A stretch of 64,000 nucleotides of DNA from Bradyrhizobium sp. CCBAU 51765 (GTDB taxonomy: Bacteria; Pseudomonadota; Alphaproteobacteria; Rhizobiales; Xanthobacteraceae), in the NCBI RefSeq assembly GCF_015291725.1, contig NZ_CP030038.1:7491001-7555000 (forward strand), in the 5' to 3' direction. Below the pieces are notes generated by a model. The model ran no database searches, was not told the origin of the DNA, and saw only the letters and a program-made list of their open reading frames with translations. This document shows, one piece after another, positions 44,846-54,398 of the stretch (the first letter of the stretch is position 1; each line of letters starts with the position of its first letter). The position numbers and the translations under genes were made by a program.

Positions 44846-46930
44846 TCAGGCCGCCTTCCGTTCCATGACGATGCTGCCGGCACCGTCGATATGGGCATCA
44901 AAACTGTTGGAGACGAAGGTCGAGGTTTCGTCCTCCGCGATCACGGCGGGACCCGCAATCGTCGCGCCCGGCGCCATGTCCTCGCGGCGATAGAGCGGGA
45001 TCTCGATTACTTCGCCCGCGCGGCCGTCGAAGAACTTGCGGCTGCCGGACGCCTTGGCCGCAGGCATGCGTGCGACGGAAGCGACGGTGGGCGGATTGCG
45101 CGCCTCGGTGGTGGCGAGCACCGACCAGCTCAACACCTCGATGGCAGCCCCCGGGATCGGCCGTTCGAACATCGCGGAATAATCCGCCTCGAACTTCTGG
45201 CGCAGACCGGCGAGATCGGCGGTCGCCAGCCGCCGGTTCGGCAGCTCGACCGATATCTCGTGGCCCTGGCCGACATAGCGCATGAAGGCGGCGCGGCGCT
45301 CCCGCACCGGCGCACCGGCTGCACCGGGCTCCACCAGCGCACGCGCTTCGGTCACCATCTCCTGCAAGAGGTCAGAGACGGCCTCGGTGTCGAAGTCATC
45401 GAGCCGGACATGACGGCTGCGCACCAGTTCATAGGCAATGGGCGCCGCCAGGAAGCCGACGGCAGAGCCGACACCGGCATTCGACGGCACGATCACGCGC
45501 GAGACGCCGATCTTCTCGGCGACGCGGGCCGCATGCAGCGGCGCGGCACCGCCGAAAGCGATCAGCGTGTGCTGGCCGATAATCTCCCCGCGCTCGACGG
45601 CATGCACGCGCGCCGCGCTCGCCATGTTCTCGCAGACGACTTCGTGGACAGCATAGGCCGCGGTTTCCGCGGACAGGCCAAGCGGCTCGCCGACGTCCCG
45701 CAGCAGCGCCTGCTTCGAAAGCTCCGGGTCGAGCTTGATCGTGCCGGCCGCAAACGCATCTGGATCGATCATGCCGAGTGCGACGTCCGCATCCGTCACG
45801 GCCGGGCGCTGACCGCCGCGGCCATAGCAGGCGGGCCCCGGCTCCGAGGAGGCGCTCTCGGGACCGACCGTGACGCGCTTCATCGCGTCGACATGCGCGA
45901 TCGAACCGCCGCCGGCGCCGATCTCGACCATCTCGATGACGGGAATGCGCACCGGCAGGCCGGAGCCCTTGAGGAATCGCGCGGCGCGATCGACCTCGAA
46001 CACGCGCGAGGTCTCGGGCTGATACTTTTCGATCAGGCAGATTTTCGCGGTGGTGCCGCCCATGTCGAAGGAGAGCACCTTGCTCTCGCCGAGACGCGCC
46101 GCGATCTGGGCCGCGAAGATCGCGCCGCCGGCGGGACCGGATTCGACGAGGCGCACCGGAAAGCGTCGCGCCGTCTCGATCGAGGTCACGCCTCCGCCGG
46201 AGGTCACGAGATAAATGGCGCCGCGAAACTGCTCGACCTGCAAGGCATCGGCCATGCGGGCAAGATAGCCATCGATCAGCGGCTGCACGTAGGCGTTGGC
46301 GACCGCAGTGGATGTGCGCTCATATTCCCGGATCTCGGGACACACTGCCGACGACACAGTCACGGAAATGCCGGGCATTTCATCACTGATGATCGCGGCC
46401 GCGCGGCGCTCATGCTCGGAATTGGCATAAGAGTGCAGGAACGCGATTGCGACGCTCTCGACCTTCAGCTCACGCAATCTCTGCGCGAGTGCGCGCACCG
46501 AAGCTTCGTCGAGCGGGAGACGAACGGCACCGTGGGCGTCGATGCGCTCGGGCACCGTGAAGCGCAGGCTGCGCGGCGCCAGCGGCTTCGGCTTGTCGAT
46601 GCCGAGGTCATATTGGTCGTAACGGCTTTCGGTGCCGATATCGAGCACGTCGCGGAAGCCCTCGGTCGCGATCAACGCGGTCTTGGCCCCGCGGCGCTCG
46701 ATGATGGCATTGGTCGCGAGCGTCGTGCCATGAATGAAGACGTCGATGTCGCTGATATGCGCACGTGCATCGGCAAGAATGAGGCGCATGCCGTCCAGCA
46801 CGGCCTGCTCGGGGCGCTGCGGAGTGGTCAGCACCTTGCGGGTTTTGCGATCCTGCCCCACGTCCAGCACGATGTCGGTGAACGTGCCACCGATATCAAC
46901 GGCAAGCCGCACCTCGGCTCCCTCAAGCAT
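44846..46930 (-). CDS. hyuA: Hydantoinase A / oxoprolinase family protein
   Basis: 694 residues, normal for HyuA. It begins with the ASKHA ATP-binding motif RLAVDIGGTFTDIVLDVG, then FIHGTTLATNAIIERRGAKT and SESRYDQYDLG-type sequence. SFDMGGTTAKICLI and SNAGVGSAVGFLAAPIAYEL are further conserved parts. It forms the ATP-using subunit with HyuB. First gene of the hyuAB-dctPQM operon; the 141-base gap upstream should hold the promoter. The particular cyclic amide is not determinable; the TRAP genes suggest uptake of substrate or related acid. Confidence 0.95.
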   Translation of the reverse strand: MLEGAEVRLAVDIGGTFTDIVLDVGQDRKTRKVLTTPQRPEQAVLDGMRLILADARAHISDIDVFIHGTTLATNAIIERRGAKTALIATEGFRDVLDIGTESRYDQYDLGIDKPKPLAPRSLRFTVPERIDAHGAVRLPLDEASVRALAQRLRELKVESVAIAFLHSYANSEHERRAAAIISDEMPGISVTVSSAVCPEIREYERTSTAVANAYVQPLIDGYLARMADALQVEQFRGAIYLVTSGGGVTSIETARRFPVRLVESGPAGGAIFAAQIAARLGESKVLSFDMGGTTAKICLIEKYQPETSRVFEVDRAARFLKGSGLPVRIPVIEMVEIGAGGGSIAHVDAMKRVTVGPESASSEPGPACYGRGGQRPAVTDADVALGMIDPDAFAAGTIKLDPELSKQALLRDVGEPLGLSAETAAYAVHEVVCENMASAARVHAVERGEIIGQHTLIAFGGAAPLHAARVAEKIGVSRVIVPSNAGVGSAVGFLAAPIAYELVRSRHVRLDDFDTEAVSDLLQEMVTEARALVEPGAAGAPVRERRAAFMRYVGQGHEISVELPNRRLATADLAGLRQKFEADYSAMFERPIPGAAIEVLSWSVLATTEARNPPTVASVARMPAAKASGSRKFFDGRAGEVIEIPLYRREDMAPGATIAGPAVIAEDETSTFVSNSFDAHIDGAGSIVMERKAA

Positions 46931-47071
46931 TCCAAATTCTCCGTGCTGGTCGTCAGGACTGGGGACAAAAGCGCAGCAATTTCCATGCCATGGACGACGA
47001 GATGCATGCCGCGCCCGGCTATTCTGCTTGGCACCTATGCAATAGGCAAGGCGTGTGCGCCGCCTGCATGA

Positions 47072-47878
47072 TCAGAGCAGGAATGCAAGCGCCGTCTCGC
47101 AGCGCTCCTCGACCTTGAGCGTCAGGAGATCGTCGGCGCGGGTGCGGCCGAGGTTGACCGCCGCGATCGGAATATTGCGGCGCGCCGCAGCCTGGACGAA
47201 GCGGAAGCCGGAATAGACCATGAGCGAGGAGCCGACGATCAGCATGGCGTCGGCTTGCGCCAGATGATCCTGCGCGGTGGCGACGATGTCACGCGGGACG
47301 TTCTCACCGAAGAACACGACGTCGGGCTTGAGGATGCCGCCGCAGGCTTCGCATGGCGGCACTTCGAAGGAGGAAAAATCCTCGTGCTCCAGATCGGCGT
47401 CGCCGTCGGGTGCATCCGCGGCATCGAGCGTCAGCCACGCCGCATTGGCGCGGCCAAGATCGTGCTGAAACTCGTCGCGCGGCGTCTTGCGGCCGCAGCC
47501 CATGCAGCGGACCAGATCGAGCCGGCCGTGCAGGTCGATGACCTGACGGTGGCCGGCCGACTGATGCAGCCGATCGACGTTCTGGGTCAGCAGCATCCCG
47601 CACCTGCCGTTCGCCTCGAGCCGGGCCAGCGCATGATGCGCATCGTTCGGCCTCGCCAGGCCGAACCGCCGCCAGCCGATCAGGCTGCGCGCCCAATAGC
47701 GCCGGCGCGTCTGCTCGTCCGACATGAAGGCCTGGAAGTTGACCGGCTGGGTCCGCTTCCAGTTGCCCAGGCTGTCGCGGTAATCGGGAATGCCTGAATT
47801 GGTGCTGCAGCCGGCGCCGGTCAGCACGAACAGACGTTCGTGCCGGCCGACGAAATCCTGGAGCGGAGAGTTTGACAT
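47072..47878 (-). CDS. Sir2 family NAD-dependent protein deacylase
   Basis: 268 residues from MSNSPLQDFVGRHERL at 47878; there is an earlier in-frame ATG but its extra residues are not family-like. It has VLTGAGCSTNSGIPDYRDS (NAD binding), MLLTQNVDRLHQSAG and VIDLHGRLDLVRCMGCGRKT with the catalytic His. A Cys4 zinc site is formed by CMGC and CEAC. It removes acyl groups from lysine using NAD+, giving O-acyl-ADP-ribose and nicotinamide. The motifs fit class II (SIRT4-like). It follows the antiporter gene by 38 bases. Confidence 0.95.
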   Translation of the reverse strand: MSNSPLQDFVGRHERLFVLTGAGCSTNSGIPDYRDSLGNWKRTQPVNFQAFMSDEQTRRRYWARSLIGWRRFGLARPNDAHHALARLEANGRCGMLLTQNVDRLHQSAGHRQVIDLHGRLDLVRCMGCGRKTPRDEFQHDLGRANAAWLTLDAADAPDGDADLEHEDFSSFEVPPCEACGGILKPDVVFFGENVPRDIVATAQDHLAQADAMLIVGSSLMVYSGFRFVQAAARRNIPIAAVNLGRTRADDLLTLKVEERCETALAFLL

Positions 47879-47916
47879 GGCACCAGATGTAGGTCGCGAG
47901 ACCGGCCTTTTCCAGA

Positions 47917-49719
47917 TCACTGTCGGCGGGACGGACGCCCTGCGATGGACGATGGGTGAGATTTGTCCTGGTCTGCCGTGTGGGCAGCTTGCTGCAGCGT
48001 CCGCCGAAACTCATCGCGCTTTTCGTGCACCGAGGCTATCGCATGTCCGACCGCGACCCCGAGGCCGACCAGCGCGGCTTCTGAAAGCTGCAGGCTTGCC
48101 TCGATGGTTTCCGGCACCGCGTCGGTTGCGCCGATTGCATAGAGGTGACGGGCGTGATCAGCGTCGCGCGCACGTGAGACGATCAACACATCCGGCCGCA
48201 CCGCACGGGTCCGCCCGACGACGGCATCGATCGCCGTTCGCGACTGAATCGTGATGATCACACCGGTCGTCTGCATCAGGCCGCAAGCTTCGAGAAAGCC
48301 CGGTTCTGTCGCGTCGCCAAAGAAGACCTTATGGCCGTCGCGGCGGTCGCGCGCCACGCCGATCGGATCGTGATCAACCGCGATGTAGTCTACGCCATGG
48401 GAGGTAAGCAGCGAGCAGACCACTTTTCCAACACGGCCATAGCCGACCACGATGGCCTGTGTTCGGTCACTTGGCGGCTGAACCGTCAGTTCGGGATCGA
48501 GGATGCGCTCGTCAGCCAGCTTGGCGGCCAGTCGTCGTCCGAGCGCGCCCAAGAGCGGCGTCAGCGCCATCGTCACGGCGGTGATGGCGACGACGAAGCT
48601 CGACACGCGAGGCTCGATCAGGCCGGCGGCCGCCGCCATGCCGATGCTGACGAATGCGAACTCGCCCACGGGCCCCAGCAGGAAGCCGATCTCGATCGCC
48701 GCCGGCCATGAGAGCCTGAAGAGGCGGCCCAGAATGATCAGCACGATCGCCTTGCCGGCGAGAATGCCGATAACGGCAGCCAACAGCCAACCGGGCTCGC
48801 GCATGAACACGCGGAAGTCGATGGCCATGCCGACGGTGAAGAAGAAGATGCCAAGAAGCAGGCCCTTGAACGGCTCGACGGTGGCCTCGATGGCTTTTCC
48901 ATACTCCGTTTCCGCCAGCATCAGTCCTGCAACGAATGCCCCGAGCGCCATCGACAGGCCGGCTTGGTGTGCGGCAAGCCCTGCGCCGACGATGACGAAC
49001 AGGGTCGCCGCAACAAACAACTCGGTCGAATGGGTTCCCGCAACCATCTGGAACAGCGGACGCATCAGCAGCCGTCCGATCAGAATGAGAAAAGCGACCG
49101 CCACGACCGCCTTCAGGATCGCAGTGGAGATGTGCGTCACGACCGAGCCACCGCCGCCTGCACCGAGTACCGAGACGAACACGAGAATGGGGACCACGGC
49201 GAGGTCCTGGGCCAGCAAGACCGAGAAGCTGGCGCGCCCGGCTGTGGTCGCAAGTCGCCTCTCGGCGGAGAGAAGCTCGAGCACGATGGCCGTCGAGGAC
49301 AGCGCAAGGCTCGCGCCAATGATGACGGAAGTATCGGAGCTCTGCCCACAGAGGAGCGCCGCGCCAAATATCATGGCGGACGTCGCCAGCACTTGCAGGC
49401 CGCCAAGCCCGAACACCAGCCGCCGCATCGTGACGAGCCGCCGGAAAGACAGCTCGAGCCCGATCAGGAATAGCAGAAACACGATGCCGAGATTGGCGAT
49501 GCCCGCGACATTCTGCGCGTCCGTCACCGTGAACCAGTACAGGAACGGGAGATTCTGAACGAGCGAACCAAGCCCGAGCGGACCGAGAATGGCGCCGGCG
49601 CCGAGATAGCCCAGCACGGGGTTGATGCCCCAGCGGCGCACGATCGGCACCACCACGCCGGCGGTGCCGAGAACCACGAGCGCGTCGCTATAGGCATTGA
49701 TGTTGATGGTTGTGGTCAC
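47917..49719 (-). CDS. Kef-type cation/proton antiporter with C-terminal TrkA-N domain
   Basis: 600 residues from a GTG at 49719 (VTTTININAYSDALVVLG), chosen because upstream residues are not protein-like. About twelve membrane helices (CPA2 fold) contain GYLGAGAILGPLGLG, FLLFLIGLELSF and LAQDLAVVPILVFV. The C-terminal cytosolic domain has the Rossmann motif AIVVGYGRVGKVVCSLL and DHDPIGVARDRRDGHKVFFG. Probably a K+/H+ efflux antiporter of the inner membrane, gated by a nucleotide. Upstream partner of the Sir2 gene on the same strand. Confidence 0.93.
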   Translation of the reverse strand: MTTTININAYSDALVVLGTAGVVVPIVRRWGINPVLGYLGAGAILGPLGLGSLVQNLPFLYWFTVTDAQNVAGIANLGIVFLLFLIGLELSFRRLVTMRRLVFGLGGLQVLATSAMIFGAALLCGQSSDTSVIIGASLALSSTAIVLELLSAERRLATTAGRASFSVLLAQDLAVVPILVFVSVLGAGGGGSVVTHISTAILKAVVAVAFLILIGRLLMRPLFQMVAGTHSTELFVAATLFVIVGAGLAAHQAGLSMALGAFVAGLMLAETEYGKAIEATVEPFKGLLLGIFFFTVGMAIDFRVFMREPGWLLAAVIGILAGKAIVLIILGRLFRLSWPAAIEIGFLLGPVGEFAFVSIGMAAAAGLIEPRVSSFVVAITAVTMALTPLLGALGRRLAAKLADERILDPELTVQPPSDRTQAIVVGYGRVGKVVCSLLTSHGVDYIAVDHDPIGVARDRRDGHKVFFGDATEPGFLEACGLMQTTGVIITIQSRTAIDAVVGRTRAVRPDVLIVSRARDADHARHLYAIGATDAVPETIEASLQLSEAALVGLGVAVGHAIASVHEKRDEFRRTLQQAAHTADQDKSHPSSIAGRPSRRQ

Positions 49720-49858
49720 GAGCCCGTCTTGTGTCGGCGCTTGCCAATAACGGCCGCGTCGTCCACGGTCGATAGCACACGGCGCCGCAGCCCCCAACCC
49801 ATCCTGATTCTTCCGCGGGCACTGGCGGCCGCCGATGCGCGCGGTCCAAGGCTGACGT

Positions 49859-50695
49859 TCAGCTTGCCCAGTTCTCACGGAATTCGGGGAATAGCGTCAG
49901 GCCCCCGCAGGCATAGATCGTCTGCCCCGTGATGTAGCTCGCATCCTCCGAGGCGAGGAAGGCGAACACGGCGGCGATCTCTTCCGGCGTGCCGACGCGG
50001 CCCAGCGGAATATGGCTGGTGACGACGCCGCGCTTTTCGGGATCGCCGGTCCAGGCCGCATTGATCGGCGTGTCGATCGCGCCCGGCCCCACCGCGTTGA
50101 CGCGGATGCCCCGGCCGGCAAATTCCAGCGCCAGCGTGCGCGTCAGATTGGCCATGCCTCCCTTGCTGATCGAATAAGCGAGATAGCCTGGCTTTGGAAT
50201 GATCTGGTGGACGCTCGAACAATTGATGATGCTGCCGCCTCCGCCGCGTGCGACGAAGTGAGCGAGCGCCTTCTGCGCGCAGAGCACCGCGCCATTGAGA
50301 TTGACGTCGATGATGCGCCGATAGGTTTCGATGTCGAGCGCCTCGCTCGGCGATTCCTTCTGGAAGCCGGCGTTGTTGACAAGACAATCGAGACGTTTCC
50401 AGCGAGAAAGGATCGTCTCGAACATCGCAGCAATGTCCTGCTCATCGCCGACATTGGCCTTGACGATGCAATGATCGGGCTCGCCGTGGCCGCGCGAGCG
50501 CGAAGCTGCCCGTGCGAGTGCGAGCGTCTCCTCCGCCCGCTCCACGTTCTCGAAATAGTTGATGGCGACGGTTGCGCCTTCCTGGGCGAGCCGGACGGCG
50601 ACGGCGCGGCCGATGCCTTGCGATGCACCGGTCACCAGGGCGTACTGACCGACGAGGCGCGAAGGAAATGAGGTCGAACGTTCGGTTTGCGGCAT
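49859..50695 (-). CDS. SDR family oxidoreductase (glucose 1-dehydrogenase-like)
   Basis: 278 residues. The NAD(P)-binding motif ALVTGASQGIGRAVAVRL follows a short polar N terminus. LDCLVNNAGFQKESPSEAL, NCSSVHQIIPKPGYLAYSIS and the catalytic KGG follow; the C terminus is ASYITGQTIYACGGLTLFP. The sequence closely follows glucose 1-dehydrogenase-like SDRs, which however vary widely in substrate. Cytoplasmic. Single gene, divergent from dctA with a 444-base gap. Confidence 0.92.
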   Translation of the reverse strand: MPQTERSTSFPSRLVGQYALVTGASQGIGRAVAVRLAQEGATVAINYFENVERAEETLALARAASRSRGHGEPDHCIVKANVGDEQDIAAMFETILSRWKRLDCLVNNAGFQKESPSEALDIETYRRIIDVNLNGAVLCAQKALAHFVARGGGGSIINCSSVHQIIPKPGYLAYSISKGGMANLTRTLALEFAGRGIRVNAVGPGAIDTPINAAWTGDPEKRGVVTSHIPLGRVGTPEEIAAVFAFLASEDASYITGQTIYACGGLTLFPEFRENWAS

Positions 50696-51139
50696 GTGTT
50701 CTCTCCAGATGCGTCATCATGGATGGAACCGGCGTTTTGTTCCACCCGGTTGTGCATACGCCGCACGCATCCCTGGACACGGCGTGGCCGGCAGTTGGGT
50801 GGAATCGATCGGCATGCCGAGGCGAGGCCGTTCACCAGGCACCCGAGACATCCGCCGATCGCACCGAGGATGACCGGCAGGCGGCGCTGCATGCCTGGGC
50901 TGCGGCAAGCACTCCGATCATCGGAACGGTCGCGAGCCCGCCTCATCGAGAGCCTGCCGCCGTCGGCCGTCACCGGCGCCGTGGTGGCTGCGATCGACAA
51001 CAAGCGCGCTTGTGGCTCCGCGATTGATCTTCGTGCAAACAGACAAAAATGTGATTGTCGCTTCGGCGGCGGCCATCACATGATGCAAGTCATGCATGAT
51101 TCAGATCATGCATGATCAATGCGTTCCGGGGCACACTCC
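50696..51139. other. Intergenic region between the SDR and dctA
   Basis: 444 bases with no convincing gene; frames here lack family features. The right end holds a perfect 10-bp inverted repeat (51091-51114) just ahead of dctA. A loose sigma-54-like sequence at 51013-51028 misses the -12 GC and is not accepted. Confidence 0.6.
51091..51114. promoter_or_regulatory. Palindromic candidate operator upstream of dctA
   Basis: Perfect inverted repeat CATGCATGAT-TCAG-ATCATGCATG, 25 bases before the chosen dctA start. Its inner TGAT-N4-ATCA resembles the CRP/FNR/FixK half-site pattern TTGAT-N4-ATCAA except at the outer base. Confidence 0.55.
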
Positions 51140-52468
51140 ATGACACAAATCGCGATCCAGCCAGCCATTCACCGCCGGCACCAGCCCTGGTACAAGATCC
51201 TCTACGTCCAGGTGCTGATCGCGATCGCGCTCGGCGTGCTCATCGGCTATTTCTATCCTGATCTCGGCAAGGCCCTGAAGCCGCTCGGCGACGGCTTCAT
51301 CGCGCTGATCAAGATGATGATCGCGCCGGTGATCTTCTGCACCGTGGTGCACGGCATCTCCTCGATGGGCGATCTCAAGCGCGTCGGCCGGGTCGGGCTG
51401 AAGTCGCTGATCTATTTCGAGACGGTCTCGACCGTCGCGCTCGCGGTCGGACTGCTGGTTGGGGAGATTCTCCAGCCCGGGCATGGCTTCAACATCGATC
51501 CCGCAACGATCGACCCGAAATCGGTCGCGACCTACGTCACCAAGGCCAAGGAAGAGGGCATCGTCGCCCATCTGATGGCGATCATCCCCGACAGCTATCT
51601 GGGCGCGATCGCGCGCGGCGACCTCCTGCAGGTGCTGCTGATCTCGATCCTCTCCGGCTTCGCCATCGCCTTCCTCGGCAAGGCCGGCGAGCCCATTGCG
51701 GACGCGATCGACAAGGCCGCGAAGATGTTCTTCGGCATCATCCGCATCATCGTGCGCGTCGCGCCGATCGGCGCCTTCGGCGCGATGGCGTTCACCGTCG
51801 GCGCCTACGGCCTCGGCTCGCTGCTCAACCTCGCGGCGCTGATCGGGACGTTCTATCTCACCAGCATCCTGTTCGTGCTGGTCGTGCTAGGTGCGATCGC
51901 TCGCCTCGCCGGCTTCTCGATCCTGCGCTTCATCGCCTACATCAAGGACGAGCTGCTGATCGTGCTCGGCACGTCCTCCTCCGAGACGGTGCTGCCGCAG
52001 ATGATCCAGAAGATGGAGCATCTCGGCGCCTCGCGCTCGGTGGTCGGCCTCGTCATTCCGACGGGGTACAGCTTCAATCTCGACGGCACCAACATCTACA
52101 TGACGCTGGCGACGTTGTTCCTGGCGCAGGCAACCAACACGCATCTGACCATCTGGCAGGAGCTCGGCATTCTGGGCATCGCCATGATCACCTCGAAGGG
52201 CGCCTCGGGCGTCACCGGTGCCGGCTTCATCACGCTCGCGGCAACGCTCTCGATCGTACCCGACATTCCGATCCAGTCGATCGCGATCCTGGTCGGCATC
52301 GACAAGTTCATGAGCGAGTGCCGCGCGCTGACCAATCTGATCGGCAATGGCGTCGCCTGCGTCGTCATCAGCATCTCCGAAGGCGAGCTCGACCGTGACG
52401 CCCTGCACGAGACCATGGCCCATCCGCTGGAGATGGGCGAGGCGCTGGAGCCGGGCGGAGGCGGGTAG
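51140..52468 (+). CDS. dctA: C4-dicarboxylate/proton symporter DctA
   Basis: 442 residues from MTQIAIQPAIHRR. An ATG seven codons upstream is possible but has no RBS; GGGG lies ahead of the chosen one. DAACS family: KPWYK-type PWYKILYVQVLIAIALGVLI, FIALIKMMIAPVIFCTVVHG, LIVLGTSSSETVLPQMIQKM, PTGYSFNLDGTNIYMTLATL and SKGASGVTGAGFITLAATLS. It imports succinate, malate and fumarate across the inner membrane; in rhizobia it feeds nitrogen-fixing bacteroids. Single gene with a palindrome upstream. Confidence 0.96.
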   Translation: MTQIAIQPAIHRRHQPWYKILYVQVLIAIALGVLIGYFYPDLGKALKPLGDGFIALIKMMIAPVIFCTVVHGISSMGDLKRVGRVGLKSLIYFETVSTVALAVGLLVGEILQPGHGFNIDPATIDPKSVATYVTKAKEEGIVAHLMAIIPDSYLGAIARGDLLQVLLISILSGFAIAFLGKAGEPIADAIDKAAKMFFGIIRIIVRVAPIGAFGAMAFTVGAYGLGSLLNLAALIGTFYLTSILFVLVVLGAIARLAGFSILRFIAYIKDELLIVLGTSSSETVLPQMIQKMEHLGASRSVVGLVIPTGYSFNLDGTNIYMTLATLFLAQATNTHLTIWQELGILGIAMITSKGASGVTGAGFITLAATLSIVPDIPIQSIAILVGIDKFMSECRALTNLIGNGVACVVISISEGELDRDALHETMAHPLEMGEALEPGGGG

Positions 52469-52612
52469 ATCGAAGTCAGGCGAAGTTCAATTTCTGACGC
52501 GGCAGTTTCCCGGAGTGGAAAACCGGGGGATAAGCGTCACAACAGCGGCACTGCGATCACGGTTACTCATTTTTCCACCCGACGCGCTGGGGGCAGGGCG
52601 TCGAGTATTTTG

Positions 52613-54226
52613 TTACTCGAACGATGAGCCTGTGGACTCACGTCCGCCGGCAAGATCGAGCTGCCGCGTGATCCCGACTGCCTGCAGGAATGCCTCGTCA
52701 TGACAGACGACAAGCAGCGCGCCGTCATAGGCCCTCAGGCCGGCCTCGACGGCTTCGATGGACTCGACATCCAGATGGTTGGTCGGCTCGTCGAGAATGA
52801 GCAGGGACGGTGGGGTCAGCCCGCCAAGCACACAGGCAAGGCCTGCACGAAACAACTGCCCGCCGCTCAGGCTTCCGACGATCTGCAAGGCAGCATCGGC
52901 GCGAAACATGAACCGCGCCAGCGCGGCATGGCATTCATTCGCTCCCGCCTTCGGATTGAGACGCCCAAAATTGTCCAGGATGGAGGTCGCGGGATCGAGC
53001 AGGCTGACCTTCTGATCAAACAGCGCGAAGTCCGGCCTGACCCGCACGGTGCCGGAGAGCGGGCGCAGCTCGCCCGCGATCAATTTCAGCAGCGTCGTCT
53101 TGCCGGAGCCGTTCGGTCCGACCAGCGCGACGCGCTCCGGTCCGACGATCGTGAGCGATAGATCGCGGAAGACCGGCCGCTCCGGCCGATAGCCTGCACT
53201 GACGCCGTCGAGCCAGAGCACCTCCCTGCCCGCCGGCAGGCCGGTCGCGGGCAACCCGACCGACAATGGCTGAACAATCTCGATACGCCGGCGCGCCGTA
53301 TCCGCAGCATCGATGGCCTCTGCGCGCCGCCGCTCGGCGATTTGCGCGTTCTTGCCGCCGCTGTCCTCGCTGCGATCCTTGCGTGCTCCGGCCAGGATGC
53401 GCGGCATGTCGCCCTTGGCGCGCTTCTTCCTGCCGCCGCTGTCCCTGCGCGCTTTTCTTTCCGCGGCCTCTTGCGTCTTGCCGTCAATCTCGAACAGGCG
53501 CCTTTCGGCATGGGCGAGATCATGCCTGACAGCGGCGAGTTCAACGGCCTTCTGCTCGCGATACCGACTCCAATTGCCACCGTATCGCATGGCTCCCAAC
53601 GACGTCAGCTCGACGATCGCATCCATGGTCTCCAGCAAGCCCCGGTCGTGGCTGACGACGATCGCCCCGCCACGCCAGGTGGCGAGCAGATCAGTCACCG
53701 CCTTGCGTCCGTCCCGGTCGAGATTGTTGGTGGGCTCGTCCAGGAGCAGGAAGTCGGGCGCGGCGAAGATCAGTGCGGCGAGTCGAAGCCGCGTGATCTG
53801 GCCGCCGGACAGGCGAGACAGCTCCGTGTCGGGAGACGGATCGAACCCGAGGCGGGCCAGCGCGGCCTCGAGCCGCGTCTCGAGCGTCCAGTCAATCGCA
53901 GCGATCTCATCGGCTGAGGCATCGCCTCGCTCTGCAAGGCGAAGCAGCTCCAGCGCCTGCCGCACGCCGAACAGGTCGGCGACGGTCCCGCCGGCAAGCA
54001 CCTGCACATCCTGGCGCAACAAGCCGATGGTGCCGCTGATCAGAACGCGCCCTGATTGGGGCACATGTTCCCCCAGGATCGACGCAAGCAGCGTCGTCTT
54101 CCCGACGCCGTTGCGGCCGACCAGACCGGTACGCTCGGCCGCGAATGTCAGATCGATGTTGGAGAGAAGAGAGCGGCCGTCAGGCGTGGACAGCGACAGG
54201 TTCGACAGAATGATCGAGGCAGGCAT
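52613..54226 (-). CDS. ABC-F family ATP-binding protein
   Basis: 537 residues from the ATG at 54226, which has GGGGAA ahead; an upstream ATG is less likely. Two ABC domains, no membrane segments: the first with GLVGRNGVGKTTLLASI, LSRLSGGQITRLRLA and LLLDEPTNNLD, the second with ALVGPNGSGKTTLL, GSLSGGQLFRAGLA and LILDEPTNHLD. The linker is a charged helix rich in Arg/Lys. ABC-F proteins act on ribosomes (translation factors or antibiotic protection), not as transporters. Which type this is cannot be told; it stands alone. Confidence 0.93.
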   Translation of the reverse strand: MPASIILSNLSLSTPDGRSLLSNIDLTFAAERTGLVGRNGVGKTTLLASILGEHVPQSGRVLISGTIGLLRQDVQVLAGGTVADLFGVRQALELLRLAERGDASADEIAAIDWTLETRLEAALARLGFDPSPDTELSRLSGGQITRLRLAALIFAAPDFLLLDEPTNNLDRDGRKAVTDLLATWRGGAIVVSHDRGLLETMDAIVELTSLGAMRYGGNWSRYREQKAVELAAVRHDLAHAERRLFEIDGKTQEAAERKARRDSGGRKKRAKGDMPRILAGARKDRSEDSGGKNAQIAERRRAEAIDAADTARRRIEIVQPLSVGLPATGLPAGREVLWLDGVSAGYRPERPVFRDLSLTIVGPERVALVGPNGSGKTTLLKLIAGELRPLSGTVRVRPDFALFDQKVSLLDPATSILDNFGRLNPKAGANECHAALARFMFRADAALQIVGSLSGGQLFRAGLACVLGGLTPPSLLILDEPTNHLDVESIEAVEAGLRAYDGALLVVCHDEAFLQAVGITRQLDLAGGRESTGSSFE

Positions 54227-54398
54227 GGAATTCCCCGTGAGCAAGGCAGGTGGGCTTTGCGGTCGGGGTCATATCCATGGCGGCACGTATCCTGATTGAG
54301 GAGTTTTCCAAGTAGTCCCATCGAAGGGCAAGATCAAGGCGGGGCGCGCGGAGGACGACAGCGCGGGAGGCGCCGTCGTCCTCCGTCGTCGTGCGCCA

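Noticed and set aside
42387..44993. An 868-codon plus-strand frame opposite dctP and hyuB
   Set aside because: Covers two recognised genes in antisense; no family features.
50632..51003. A 123-codon minus-strand frame overlapping the SDR start
   Set aside because: Cys/Arg-rich, no RBS, no domain, and it overlaps the start of a clear SDR gene.
51013..51028. Sigma-54-like sequence TGGCTCCGCGATTGAT upstream of dctA
   Set aside because: TGGC and TTG are rightly spaced, but the essential GC at -12 reads GA and the -24 box is incomplete.
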